Shown one piece after another: positions 45,071 through 56,857 of a stretch of DNA of 64,000 bases (its first letter is position 1; every line of letters starts with the position of its first letter). The DNA lies in the NCBI GenBank assembly GCA_930367205.1, contig OV884014.1, positions 112,667,138 to 112,731,137 on the forward strand, given 5' to 3'. The DNA is from Acanthosoma haemorrhoidale. Lineage: Eukaryota > Arthropoda > Insecta > Hemiptera > Acanthosomatidae. Both the position numbers and the translations under genes were made by a program. Under the pieces are notes generated by a model. It did no database searches, was not told the DNA's origin, and saw nothing but the letters and a program-made list of their open reading frames with translations.

Positions 45071-46085
45071 TCATAAGGCTGTGAGTAAGGTCGTATTTCA
45101 GACACATGTAATTTGGTTTTAATAATTCAATAACAGATTTTATTAATCTGTAAAGATTTACAATGACATTAGAATTAAAATCATCAAACGATTGAACAAT
45201 ATAAAATAAACATACCTGTAAAGATTAATTAAATTACACATATTTACCAGGTATTTTAGTGGATAGTCACAACACGAACAATCAAAATAAGTATCTTGAA
45301 AGTAACCTTCACACACAAAACACAGCTAGCTAGATCATCAGCTGGAGTTTACACATATATATTGTGTCCATGTAGCCGTAATTATTTATATATAAATAAG
45401 AAAATTATATAAATAAGAAAAATAGAAACGTGATTATTTCTTGAGCAAATTTTTCGAGTTACATTGAGTGTTTTTTTTTTTTTTGTAATAATTATCTATT
45501 CCTGATTTCTCAAGAAACAATAAAAAACATGAGTGAGATTTTGCGGATATTGTGGACGGAAAGATTGACGCGAACCATTTGGATCAGACCAAACACTCTC
45601 AAGATCAGGGACAAAATGAAAAATGAATCTGAATTTTCCGGAACTCATCACTCGCTTAGGGGCTGCTTCACTTCATCCCTCGTCGTCCTCAAAATTTTAC
45701 TTTGCCGTTATTAATCACCTCCCTGTTAGTCTGAGGGTGAGCTTTATCGCTGAAAAGGTGGGCTTTAAGTGGTTTTTAAGTGGCAATCAGCAAATGAATG
45801 CTTCTGTTACATTGTACCGGTACCCTCAACCCTACACCATTCACTTTAAGGTTTGTAGTGTTGCACGTCAGTGTTTACATAAAATATGCACGGTTATACG
45901 TATCGTAAATGAACATATAAACATGACGAAAACGACAATGAACGCATAATTATGTCGCTCCTGAACTTGCAATAGCTTGGACAAACAAGTGAAATAAAAA
46001 TGTATAAATAAAAACATCTGGTGAAGGTTAAGTGGACTTTTAATGGATTCGTTACTGACGCTTGTAGGGACGCCTCGGCCGCGAG
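45071..46085. other. Unannotated stretch
   Basis: 45530-45870 is GC-richer with overlapping frames on the plus strand, none recognised. The rest is AT-rich. Confidence 0.3.
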
Positions 46086-46094
46086 GTGTATCAA

Positions 46095-47200
46095 TTTTTT
46101 TTTTCATAGCTCTCAAACTTATAAAAATAGAATGTGGAAAAAATAAAAGGAAAATTATTTTGGATTTATGGGTGCCTTTCACTAAGAGGAGTCCTATTTT
46201 AAGGATGTATGAGATGTATGTGTGATGCCTAAGGGAGGCGGGTGGGTTCGGGAAGGTAGTGAGAGTCTACCTATGGTGCAGCCTAGGGGTGCTAGGCATT
46301 GGTTTGTAGTCGGCCAGGTAACACCTGGTCGGCCCTTATAGGGGGCTGCACTGAGTCGGCCTATCGGCCGGGAGATCGACCCGCCCTGAGCAGGTAGAAG
46401 GGGTCATGGTGCTTCGGTTGAGTCGGCCGGGAGATCGACCTCGATCTCTCGGCAGTGTGTGGATCGTTTAGTCCCCGTCAGGGTTCTATGAGGTCTATCT
46501 GTCCAGGGTTTGGTGGTCCAGCAGTGTTTCCATCGGACGGGCATGGTGGTGGTTGAAGGTCGGAGAATAGTGGGTTGTGGCTGTGTCGAAGTGAATCGAA
46601 AAATTTGATGTGTAGTCTCTTTATAAAATCTTGGATGGTGAGCACTTCAAATTTTTCGTACATCTCGTCTGCCTTCATTCGGTCGAACGGGGTATGTTTG
46701 AGGGAGGTGCGGAGAACTCTGTTCTCGAATTGCTGAAGCGTTTTTAGAGTGTTAGGAGTTAGATACTTGAACAGTGGGGTCCCGTACATCAGAGGTCTCA
46801 GGACGCTCTGGTAAATCAGCAGCTTGAGGCGTACTGATAAAGCCGTGTGTATCAACTGCTAATGGAAGGCTATCACAGGCCTGTGAGGATATTGTACTTG
46901 GCGACAGGCTCCAGTAGCTATCCCTATTTATAAGACTTCATTCGGCAGCCCCGTTACCACGGCAGCCAACCTGGTCTGAGGGCTCGCGTCGTAGGAACGC
47001 CAAGATCATTCATGGTTCGAGTTGGTTCGGGCTGGCCTGACCTTTCTCGTGGAATGTCTTCCGGTAAAGGCTTCTGACATCAAAGGCGGTTGACAAGGCA
47101 GCATGGCTCGTTCCGGAAACCAGTTTGAGTTTGTCAAAGTTTGATGTTACGTAGTTCGTAATGGAGTTTTTGGATTTTAACGATGGTGAACTTATTATAC
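46095..47200 (-). mobile_element. Family-3 non-LTR retrotransposon, copy 3a, degraded
   Basis: The 3' end is at the left: a T run (46095-46104) beside AGCTCTC, then a GC-rich 3' UTR with repeated GTCGGCC and GGGAGATCGACC blocks (46350-46445), then the end of ORF2 (46478-46855). From 46856 to about 47200 the minus strand has broken RT-like sequence (QTGFRNE-like near 47120), heavily frameshifted. The 5' edge is uncertain. Confidence 0.72.
46478..46855 (-). pseudogene. Family-3 ORF2 C-terminal fragment
   Basis: 125 codons: LSVRLKLLIYQSVLRPLMYG, then LQQFENRVLRTSLKHTPFDR and the Pro-rich end NPLFSDLQPPPCPSDGNT. This is the region after the RT palm in APE-type elements (pattern K..LY..VLRP...YG..L). 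Catalytic motifs are not in it. Confidence 0.82.
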
Positions 47201-47204
47201 GGGA

Positions 47205-49085
47205 TCCACAACGTACAGATAGGGTCTAGGTCAAAAAAATTTATTCGAAAGGCAATGATCATTCAGTGTAAAATAGTCGTTTGATTTGTAAATGTAGAAC
47301 TTCCGTTCCCCAAAAAAAAGCAATAGTTTACATTTCGAATTAAATAATATGGAAATGTTAAATCCGTCCTTTTTGTGTAACGTTTACGATTTGTTTCAGT
47401 GAGATTAAAGTTTTTAAAATATGTATATTTTTTTGGTTTTGTTATTGCTGGACTAATGTTATAGTTTTGATTTTTCTGTTTCATTCTTTTTATAATATGG
47501 TAGGTTACTGTAATAAGGGTACTTTTATACTTTTAGTCTGTAATAGTAGATATGTATGTATTTACATATTTATTAGTGCATAAGTGTGTAGTAGGTATTT
47601 TTATTATTTTGTTCATATTTTTTTTGTTTGCTTTGATTACAGTCTATACTTTTAATTCCAGATAATTATGTGTATTTGTATATTTTTATACACTATTCCT
47701 TCTAGTTCTTCCTGCTTTTGTTGTTGTCTTCCTGTATTATCCTTTTGGATTGTGTGGAACTCCATCCCGAGTATACAAACAAACCTCTTCTAGGTCATTT
47801 TGTATTCCTTTCTCTTTGATATAAGCGAGCATTTTTTGAAGAGTCCATCTATAATGTTTATTAGCGATGTTTTCCTCTTATGGACAAATTAAATTTCTGT
47901 TAAAAAAGCGAATATATTCAGCCGGAATCAGCCAGAAAGGGAAATTTTCTCCAATCGATTGATACTAATCAAACAGAGGTGGGATTTTCCCCCATGAATC
48001 TTGTTACTACTGAGTAGTGCGGATACATTTACAAAACGGATTTTGATCTAGATTATGTTAATGTAATCGAAGGTATATTACTATCAGGGCTTGGCGTCAA
48101 AAAACGCTTATTAGACATTATTTTCGGAATTGCTGCAACATTTATTTCCAGTTGATTTTAATTGTATTAAGGCCTTTTTGGCTATGAAATTTCTACTTAA
48201 AAAAAACCATCTATTTCAAAATACGTTCTGAGTATTTGAACAAAGGAAATACAAGGATCAGGAAGTTCTTTGAAGAGAAATTATCCAGTCTACTTATTAT
48301 TTAATTCTCATTAGCAAGATTCCGCTTTTCAAATGATGTCCGGAAATTAGTGGTAAAGGATAACAATGAAAATGTTTAGAAATGAAGAGAAAAAAAAAAT
48401 AGGCAGTGGACAGTACTTTATGATACACGATATTTTTTATGATCAGTTTAGTTTTATTTTAAGACGTATTTCAAGTCAGTAATGCAGTGCCAGGAGGTCA
48501 ATTTAGGTCCTCAGGCATCAAAGTATATTACAACAACATAACTTTAAAACAGAACATACCCGATTACGTACACCGGTACATTACTCTAGATTAATTTTCC
48601 TTTTATAAACTATGTACACCTTACTAGCTCATATACACAATACATAAAACTGCACACACTACTTTTCTATACATCACTAATACTAATCTTTTTTTGTAGC
48701 TGGGCTCAAACAAAGACCATTGCTATTCTAGAAAACGGTACAATATTGCCAATATGGATAGTTTGGGATGAATATGTACGCAAACTCTGAAGGTTTTAAA
48801 TCGCGATTGTTCGTGCTGAATTCGCTGTGCGGGTAGAACATTGCCTCCTTCGGCGAATCGCTGCCATCGCCAGTGAGTACATGGCTTTAGGTAAATAGGA
48901 CCTTCTAGGGGGTACATGCGAACTAAAATAGCAGCTCTTGCTATCTGCTAACCCCTCTCCCTCACACACGCACATTCATACGTGTATACACACACATACT
49001 CTGGCTCAGTCATGCACTTGGGCCCCAACGATCGCCAATTTGTTTTTCCCTCTGTTTGCTCTCCCCGTCACTGCTTCCATTTGAG
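47205..49085. other. AT-rich stretch
   Basis: Minus-strand frames 47263-47484 and 48723-48917 have no recognised domain. A CA-rich short run lies near 48960-48995. Confidence 0.35.
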
Positions 49086-49089
49086 TTTG

Positions 49090-49151
49090 ACCCCATTCCT
49101 GCCTGAATATTCCCAACAGGATTTCTTATTCAGGATATTCAGGAATGGGGT
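49090..49151. other. Imperfect hairpin, about 62 nt
   Basis: ACCCCATTCCTG pairs with CAGGAATGGGGT over 12 bp and the inner TGAATATTCC can pair with GGATATTCA, leaving a loop of about 18 nt. It could be a small foldback or hairpin RNA. Confidence 0.45.
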
Positions 49152-49159
49152 TTCGGGAG

Positions 49160-51070
49160 AGACGGTCAGACTAAAGTGATACTTAATCATCTAGTTTAAT
49201 TATATTTGTCCTTTTTGAATCAGCTCCGGTGTTATTAGTCGATTCATGGATCCGTAGGCTAGCCATTTTTATAGTGGTATACCTGAAAATAAAATTTTAC
49301 ACATTGAACTAAATTGAATTGATTATTGCAGAAACTCAAAAAGTCCAGAATTGCCCTACTAAATTGGAGTTGTCATATATTCATTACTGTTAAGGGATGG
49401 CCGTATAAAAAAATTATATATTAATAAAAACTAGTTTTATGGAAAAAACTAAGTTTAGTAAGAGGTAAAAATTTACAAAACAGAAATGTTATAAACTGAT
49501 TAAAACTTATTTTTGTCAAACGGATGTATAAGAATTACTTTAAGCATATCATGTGTTTAATTTCTTCATATTATGAATCTTCCATTATTTCTCCTTCAGC
49601 TGATGAAGGCTATCTAAAATTGATGTTGCAGTACTAGGAATAATGTGGCGTATTGAACGAGATTGTTTGATATTTAAAAAAGACGAACATCAGAGGTTTC
49701 TGCGACAATCTATTTTTTTTTTTTAACTTACCGAGTTCTACATATAAGCGATTGGTTGTTATTGCTTTCTTAAATAACAGGGGGATCTTCCCCCTCCTTC
49801 CTTAGTTCGTTCACCCCCTCCATTCATTGCTCTAAACGTATATATTAAATGTGATGTACCACATGCGGATTATCAGCGAAACTTCAGTTGAGGCAACTAG
49901 TTCTCAGGAGCCGATCTCAGAATAACATCGATTTAGGCAAATTCATATTTACGATGACCATGAAGACACGTACGAAAAAATCAGAACACTGTACGAAAAC
50001 CAAGTTAATGCGAAACACTATAATTTTATAATTCCGCGTATTCTCACGTTGTACATTATAATGGATTAAATGTTGGATTTTCAAAAAAACATTCAATATT
50101 AATTACACAGCTGATTTATAGACGAATTCTAAGTTTTCAATGTGGTTAATATAATAAAACGTAAGATATGATCGAAAGATATTTGAACAGAATAAAGTAT
50201 TGTAGAAATTATATTTAAAAATTAATGAAAAAATAAATGTAAATAAAAATATAATAAATACAAATGGTATTGAAGCATTGCGTTAGTATTTATTGCATTA
50301 GGGTTTTTAGGATTTATTTGTTATAATTAAGTTAGTTCCATAGAAATGAGTTTCTTTCTTGAAATAATATGTATAGAAACAGTATTTTTGAGCTCACAAA
50401 ATTAAATCTTGTACTAGGGTTACCATACAAGAAAACCGAATATATACACGTAAGGCAATTATTAAAGATGAGGTGAATAAACTGGAATCAGTTTTTTTGT
50501 AAACAAAGAAAGCAATTTCATTCACTATATTTTATATTATAACAATTATTTATATTATACACACAATCTTACCTGTAAACAAATAAACGACAATTACAGT
50601 TTATAACTATCACTTATCTATTCACACTCTAATTACAACTTTAATTACTTTCAGTATCTCTTATCAATGTAACCTTTCTCTATCGTTTCACTTTTTAGAA
50701 CCTTGCTGATAGCTCCATCTAGTGGTGATCAGTAAAATGGCGCGCGAAGTAGAAGGAGATCGGCAAATTCAAATTAAAGAAAGTATACAATATTAAATAT
50801 TGTACTGTTTAATGATACACCGAGCGCACTTTATGGTAGGTAACTAAGCATATCAGGGCTTCCATACAACCACTCCTGTTAATTACTCGACTGTCCTAAA
50901 GTGTTAAGATCTGTTTCCTTCTTTCGATTCTATTATTGAGACCTGACGATCGTTACACTTTAATTACAATGTAGTTGGTTTACCTTGGTGTATTATGTAA
51001 TTAGGTCACTTAGTACAATTATTTCTTCCCAATAAGTGACGTAATTTCATTCGGATATATAATAAATGAA
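49160..51070. other. AT-rich stretch with a CTCF-like word
   Basis: No gene or repeat. CTCCATCTAGTGGTGA at about 50713-50728 resembles the CTCF core motif. It is next to a CpG-containing GGCGCGCG. A single motif match is weak evidence. Confidence 0.25.
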
Positions 51071-51074
51071 ATGA

Positions 51075-51830
51075 TTTTTTTTCCCTAGACCCTTTAAATT
51101 TACCGATAATTATATATAATTATAGATCCTCAGGCGAATCTTTTTACAAATTAATTGTGTATATAATGTAGCGTCGCTACATTATACACAGGTTTTGTTA
51201 TTTTACAAAACATATGTAGTGGAGTAAACAACTGACGACTGAACTGACTAATAAAGGTGATGGAGCTCACCTTTTTGATCAAACTTAAAACTAACTTACA
51301 TACTAATTCTTAACCTAGTTTTTTCCCCGACAGTCTGATGCCATCGATGCAGTGGGGGTCCTGGTGTTAAACACTGCGTTGGTGAGGTGCTGCAACGAGT
51401 TTAAAAAATGTGTCTCCGGCGGATGAACTTACCCATGAGCACACCAAGCAACAGGACCACTTTTCACATGATCCCATTCTGGAAATGTTGGAGACATTTA
51501 GCTGTATTGTCAGTCATGTGGGTAAATAGCGGGGCACCGTACAGCAGAGCTGGCCGAAGGACACATTTTTTTGAAAATGTTTTCATACGAATTAAGTCTA
51601 TATTGTTGTATAGCGCTGAGACCTGCTTTGAAGATTGTATAGCCTTGTACTTGAGCAAGATGTTTGCTGTCGCTCCGGTGTATCTCTTCGGTGGCAGATA
51701 TCTAGTTGAGGTGACTGTGTCATGTGTCAACATCGTCAAGTGAGGGCCTAGCTCGTGTGTGCCTCGATGTCTTTGAGATAAGCGACAGTTCTCACAACTC
51801 TGCAAAGTGATCAGCAACTCCACTAAACTA
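51075..51830 (-). mobile_element. Family-2 non-LTR retrotransposon, copy 2c
   Basis: The minus strand carries the ORF2 end (VLRPALLYGAPLFTHMTDNT then KCLQHFQNG), then the Pro-rich coding end broken by indels, the stem AAGGTGA/TCACCTT (51254-51273), a near-perfect palindrome (51156-51190) and the A-rich terminus at 51075. Matches 62048-62668. Sequence beyond 51600 (PPKRYTGATANILLKYK) may be older RT or foreign DNA. Confidence 0.8.
51464..51823 (-). pseudogene. Family-2 ORF2 fragment
   Basis: The last 40 or so codons of this frame match 62 kb (RPALL.G.PLFTH.TDNTAKC); the frame then stops where the other copy continues with KVVRQTS. The N-terminal 75 codons are not recognised. No RT catalytic motif. 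Confidence 0.65.
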
Positions 51831-51839
51831 CTTGGGCTC

Positions 51840-52305
51840 GAGGGTTGGCTGGCTTATGCCTCAGTGCTCCGGGCTATTTGCCTTTTAATCAAATCTTCGT
51901 GTGTTCCAACCAAATATCGCGTTAAAACCAATCACCTTTGATTCGTTATTCAACCTGTATACTCCCTGATTGCCAATCAATGACTAATGTTGCGCAATCA
52001 ACTTTGACTTTTCAAAGTCTAATAATTTACTGAAAACAAATCAAGTAAGAGACTTGTCTCTGAAAGTTTATAATTTAAAGTCTGAGCGCATTGTATTATC
52101 TTCAGTTTTAACGAAATGTTATTTTCAGTGGAACCCACGCACGAATATATTTAAAAATGAAAATAAAGGGAAGTTCCCTCTCTCCAAAGATAGTTTATTG
52201 TTTTTGAAAATCTTTACAATTTATTATTAATATTTGGGTTCGATTTATGGCTCCCCATCAGACAAAAATGTAAATATGTCTAACCGTAATGTGATCATGT
52301 TGAAA
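51840..52305. other. Unannotated stretch
   Basis: Nothing recognised. Confidence 0.35.
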
Positions 52306-52307
52306 TG

Positions 52308-52878
52308 TCATGTGTAGCGATTCTAACTACATAAGTTAAATCACCCTATACTCTATTGCATATATATATTGTAAGCAAAGTAAAATAATATGAACTAAAT
52401 ATATTATAGACAAAGGTAAATAACATGAACAAAAATATATTATTATAAATCTATTAGCAATAAAGAAAGGCAGAAGGAAAGTAACACTAGATGAGTCTAC
52501 ATCTGTCAGTCATAAATCTAAGAGACCCTTACAGCCTCCCGGCCTGCGGGATACCCTTAACACATTGCACAGAAACCGCAGGTACTGAGTAACCCTTTCA
52601 GCCTCTTCTAGAAGGCTGGTTAGATACTTAACGGGGGAGCATAGCCCCTGAAAACCAGTATTCCGCGACCGTTACTCAGTCATACTTTGCTTCTGTTCGA
52701 ACTCTGAAAACTTGACTAATTCTTTATGAAACCTCTGTGCCTCTTCTCTTGAACATAGTGCACTGTCGGGGCGCACACCTATCAGAAATGGAGTCAGATA
52801 TTAACGCCGACATGGAACGATTGTCCAGGTTATAAACTCGAACAATCCGCACTTGACACCAGGGCTAGGGACATCATG
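52308..52878 (-). mobile_element. Solo LTR, copy 2, with 5-bp target-site duplication
   Basis: LTR 52313-52873 (561 bp), minus orientation, flanked by TCATG at 52308-52312 and 52874-52878. The ends are TGTAGCG and GGGACA on the plus strand, that is TG...CA. It is shorter than copy 1 because about 27 bp near its 5' end and other small segments are missing. Confidence 0.87.
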
Positions 52879-52923
52879 TATTACTTATTATTGAAGCGTT
52901 AAATGCAAATTAATGCATCCATA

Positions 52924-54654
52924 CAATGGCGCAGTTCAATTTTCGGCGTACTTTATTTATATAAAAAAACAAAAGTGCGTTTTGTTACTTTATATTATAA
53001 ACTGAAATCGCATATTTTTCGATTTGTAATATAATTGCCTATTATATAAATACAGTTTTAACGACCCAAAACTCACCAGGCTTGGTACATCTGCGGAAGT
53101 CATTCGTTCATTTTTTCTGCATAGTTGCATCCTCTCTTTTATTTTAAAATTCAGATGTGAATGAGCTCTTAAATCACAATTTTTATTGCTGGATAAGCAC
53201 ATTGTAATTTTACAAATAAAACATTTCCTCTTTTAAATTCAACAAAATATCAGAAACCGCGAGTCTAGCTCTGTCAATCAATGTTGTATCTCTGTCATAC
53301 AAGTTCTATTGCCTTTGAATTGTAAAGGGTTTTCATTAAGTGCTTCCTATGCGTAAGATTTAAATAAAACAAAGTGTGTGTGAGATATCATAGAAATTTT
53401 TTATTCGTTTGAAAGGCCTATCGATGCCATTATGTATGGAATATAACATCGTGCAAATATCCGTCGCGGCTTCGCTGGGTGGCGCGCATCCGAAATGTCC
53501 AATTTTCCATGACTCTAGCGCATAAATCAGGCTGAATTTGACCGATGGCATGGGTTATGTTGGCTTTGAGGACCGCTGTGATCTGTGGCTTATTTGCATA
53601 GACCTGCGACTTATGAAAACCCCACAAGAAAAAGTATAACGGGGTCCAATCGCACGATCTCGGTGGCCAGTTCACATCAGCTCCACGTGAGATGACCACA
53701 CGTCGTTGTCTATGGTCGTTTACCTTCAGCTCCTGGGTCAGTTGAATTTTGTACGGGTGCAGGCCCAAGTCACGACGCAAAATTTGCCAAGTCGTGGTCT
53801 GCGAAAGACCGAGTTCTTGTGAGCGACGGGAAATCGTCTGCTTCGGATTCTCCTTCACACTCTTACGGACAGCGGCGATGTTTTCGGCAGATCTTGCGTT
53901 TCGTCGAAGTACGGGTGTTGGTTTATTGTTTACTTAACCAGTGGACTCAAATTTATCGACCACACTGCGAATATTCTTCTCGGTAGGACGGTTATGGCGA
54001 CCACGGAACGTTTCCCGAACAGAACACCCATATTGAAAAAAACAATTTTATCATTTGCGCGTGTTGTTGAAAGCTATATCCATCCATGGTGATTTGGCAA
54101 AACAGACTGAATAAATGACAGCCTAGTCGACAGATGCAGCTTCAACAAAATGGCCGCTATCAACTGTCAAAGTTTGGAAGTCCCTATTGGAAGACACTTC
54201 ATCACATACATGGTACTATGTTCATAACATATAAAGCTGTCAAAGGTTTCTTGAAAATTGCTAGAGCAAGAACAATGATTTGCCTAATCTATCAACTTTT
54301 TATGGACCACTAAACATTAGTGTTTTAGTCGGAGGTCATTTTTCGTTTCTGTTTAAATAATAAAAATCGTCAATGTTTCAGTTAGAATTGCTCTGGCGGA
54401 TAAATCCGTGGAATATAAAATGAAATAAATAAATTCTATCTCTCTGACAACAATTAATTAAAAATAAAAGAGAGTACCGACTATGCAGCAAACTTCCGCA
54501 GATGTACCGAATCGTTAAATACAACCGGGTCGTTAAAACTGTATTTATATAATAGGCAGTTATATTATAAATCAAAAATATACAATTTTAGTTGATATTA
54601 TAAAGTAACAAAACGAACTTTTGTTATAACTTGTTATAACCGAGCTGCGCCATT
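52924..54654. mobile_element. Long-TIR element enclosing a Tc1-like relic
   Basis: The left arm 52924-53165 and the inverted right arm 54463-54654 share AATGGCGCAG, TTCGTTTTGTTACTTTATA-type sequence, CCTATTATATAAATACAGTT, TTAACGACCC and ACATCTGCGGAAGT. The outer ends AATGGCGCAG/CTGCGCCATT lie in TA-containing flanks. Between the arms sits a different, Tc1-like element. This looks like a foldback or non-autonomous transposon with TIRs of about 200 bp. The duplication of the target is not certain. Confidence 0.7.
53430..54087 (-). pseudogene. Tc1/mariner-like transposase, core-deleted
   Basis: From ATG 54085-54087: YSFQQHAQ then a frameshift in a T run; DNA-binding domain blocks HNRPTE and IRSVVDKFESTG; an in-frame TAA at 53934-53936; then NNKPTPV and the open part KENPKQTISRRSQELGLSQT to NDHRQRRV. 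There the frame jumps directly to DVNWPPRSCDWTPLYFFLWG, the third-catalytic-residue region, and the C-terminus ends VIFHT at 53430. The first two catalytic residues have been deleted. Related to, but distinct from, the copies at 17.4 and 63.6 kb. Confidence 0.87.
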
Positions 54655-54660
54655 ATATAC

Positions 54661-55500
54661 AGAGGGGCCCAAAATGTATCCACTGGTTAACGGTCCATAA
54701 CTTGCAAACTAATTGACGGAGTTGTCTCATTTTTGGTGAAAGTGTAGCTTAAAGTCCAACTTGAAGATATCACTGTAGGTGTTCGAAATGGTCACCATTA
54801 ACATCCACACACAAACGATGCCGCCGAACTGCAGCACGAACGGTGCGAACTGACTGCAACGTGTTCAGTTGGATATTTGCACATGAATGTACGATCTGGG
54901 TCGTCCTCGTTCATTGCGTGTAGCAATCTTGGGATGTAGCACTTCCACTTTGCTGTCTTCAAAATTCGCCGAACACTTGAGCGACTCACTCCAGTTTCAC
55001 GGGAACACTGTCTCACAGACTTCTGTGGTGAGCGAGTGAATTGTTGTAACACAAGATGGGAGTTAAATGGACTTGTTACTGTTACAGGTCGTCCAGATCG
55101 TTGTTTGTGTACATCTTTAACACAGCCTTCGGCTTCAAATTTGTCTCGAATGCGACAAATCGTTAAACGTGTCGGTGGCTCTGTTTGATACACATTTCGC
55201 CATTGCCGTTGAACCTCATTAATGTTTTCGTACTTAAAATACCACTTTAAAACAGACTTCCTTTCATCAAATGTAAGCCTTACGCCAGCCATGTTTACTC
55301 GAGTAACAAGGCACAACTAACAATAAAACACTAACTATCTGGCGACTGTCATCTGGCAAAACAAAACAACGCAATACAACGCTTGTATGGCGATTGCCGG
55401 AACTACAAACTATTACACTAGCAAAAATGAGACAACTCCGTCAATTAGTTTGCAAGTTATGGACTTTTAAACAGTGGATACATTTTTTTAGAAGCCTATG
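54661..55500 (-). mobile_element. DNA transposon deletion derivative with about 70-bp TIRs
   Basis: The left end 54661-54736 and inverted right end 55421-55500 share ATGTATCCACTG, GTCCATAACTTGCAAACTAA and TTGACGGAGTTGTCTCATTT. The outermost 15 bp are diverged. It encloses a transposase gene with an internal deletion. It directly abuts the long-TIR element, so the two are adjacent or nested insertions. Confidence 0.87.
54770..55316 (-). pseudogene. Transposase with DNA-binding domain, core deleted
   Basis: The N-terminus MAGVRLTFDERKSVLKWYFK, IRDKFEAEGCVKDVHKQRSG and SPQKSVRQCSRETGVSRSSV form a helix-turn-helix region of insect IS630-type transposases. After NEDDPDR the frame meets a deletion joint. 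One frame over, the C-terminal end is intact (LNTLQSVRTVRAAVRRHRLC then VDVNGDHFEHLQ, stop at 54770-54772). The DDE catalytic domain is missing. The second Met (MAGV) is the likelier start. Confidence 0.87.
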
Positions 55501-55504
55501 TAGA

Positions 55505-56285
55505 TGATGTAGATTAATTAACATTATAAATAAACTCTATCTCTCAAGACTATATTTGAATTATTGTATGTTTTAAATTTTATAACCTAGGTTATGTAAG
55601 GTGACCTAGGTATATAATGAGACCTAATATAAGCCCTTCGCGAATACCTTGAGATTGAACTAATTAATAACAATTGCCGATGTGACAGACCTTGCTTGCA
55701 TATTACATGCTGCTATTGACGATGACACACGCACGAATGCCTCCTAACATACAATAAGAGCGTTATTCGATATTCCAGTTTGGGTGAGGGGGGCGTCGTT
55801 CCAGATTTGGAGGCCCCCGCGTGTCGAGGGGGAGAGGATTTGCAACAAATGGGACCGAAGGAATTTTTTATAAAGGGCTTTGACAAATGGGATTGAGGCC
55901 TCTGCTTCCTAGATCCCAAGGGCAAAAAGGGACGCTAGCTACTGTCCTGCAGGATAGAGATAGGATTAACCAGAGCGTTATTGATAGATTGTGTATTTTT
56001 TTAAATGGTCTTTTTGAGTTTTTTCCGTAATAAAGTTTAGACAGACACAATACACTAACTCTGTTACAGGCATTTACATGTCTGGACAATGAATGACAAA
56101 ACATTCATATATTATTAACTGGTCCTTGTAATAGTGGTCTAATAATATTTTGCATAAACGATTTAAATGCTCTAATCATTAGTAGTTGGTAACAGCTTTT
56201 CGATATTCTAGTCCAATAATACTTCCTTTTGTGCTCAACCGTACAATATCAACAACTTTTGGACATCGAAAATTCCATATATGGT
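55505..56285. other. Unannotated, with GC-rich island 55740-55960
   Basis: The island is G+C-rich and single-copy in the window. Minus-strand frames 55713-55925 and 55868-56104 have no recognised family. Confidence 0.3.
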
Positions 56286-56303
56286 TTCTGTACTACTGTA
56301 AGG

Positions 56304-56640
56304 TAACGGTGGGAGTCCTGGCAATGGCCTGTTTCTACAATCATGTCCTAAGCGTCTGTGGCTCTCGCGCTCTTCGTCCTTCACTTGCTAGTATCCAGGG
56401 ACGGGCTGACGGACGAGCGTGGTGGACTTCCCAAGATTCCGCTTCCTCTTTCGCATGCGAGGGTGGTGACAGCCATGTGGCTTTGGGAGGCCTCTGGGTT
56501 GTTTGTAAATACTGTATGAATGACCGAGTGAATGAAAATTGTAAATATGGTATGAATCAAAACATTTAGCACAATTACTTATTGCCCAATGAGGCAGATT
56601 GTAAATTTATCATAATAAAGCTGATTAATTAAAATTAAAT
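56304..56640 (+). mobile_element. Family-1 non-LTR 3'-UTR-only insertion, copy J
   Basis: Family-1 3' UTR from GGGAGTCCTGGCAATGGCC to AATAAAGCTGATTAATT. Flanks TACTACTGTAAGG (56291-56303) and TACTACAGGAAGG (56641-56653) are a 13-bp duplication with two mismatches. The open frame 56186-56569 runs through non-coding UTR and is not a gene. Confidence 0.85.
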
Positions 56641-56857
56641 TACTACAGGAAGGATATCTAAAATGACAGGTGCTCTACCAAGTGAGCTTAGAGGCACCAA
56701 TCAGGGTAGCTTGTTGGAACTCCCGATTAGGTTCCAGTTTTCTTTTGTAAATTATTAATAATAACGAACCGATACATAAAAAAAATTGTCAAACAATCAT
56801 TTTTTACGAACAAGTATCTTATGCATAGTTTTAAATAATTTTTTTTTTATGTTGCAG

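Noticed and set aside
50713..50728. CTCF binding site
   Set aside because: One motif-like word without conservation or binding data; kept only as a remark.
56186..56569. 127-codon plus-strand frame as a gene
   Set aside because: Most of it is family-1 3' UTR (copy J), the same sequence that is non-coding in nine other copies.
56660..56720. tRNA-like A box on the minus strand (complement of GCTCTACCAAGTGAGCTTAG)
   Set aside because: It resembles a D arm, but no B box or T arm follows on that strand; left out for lack of support.
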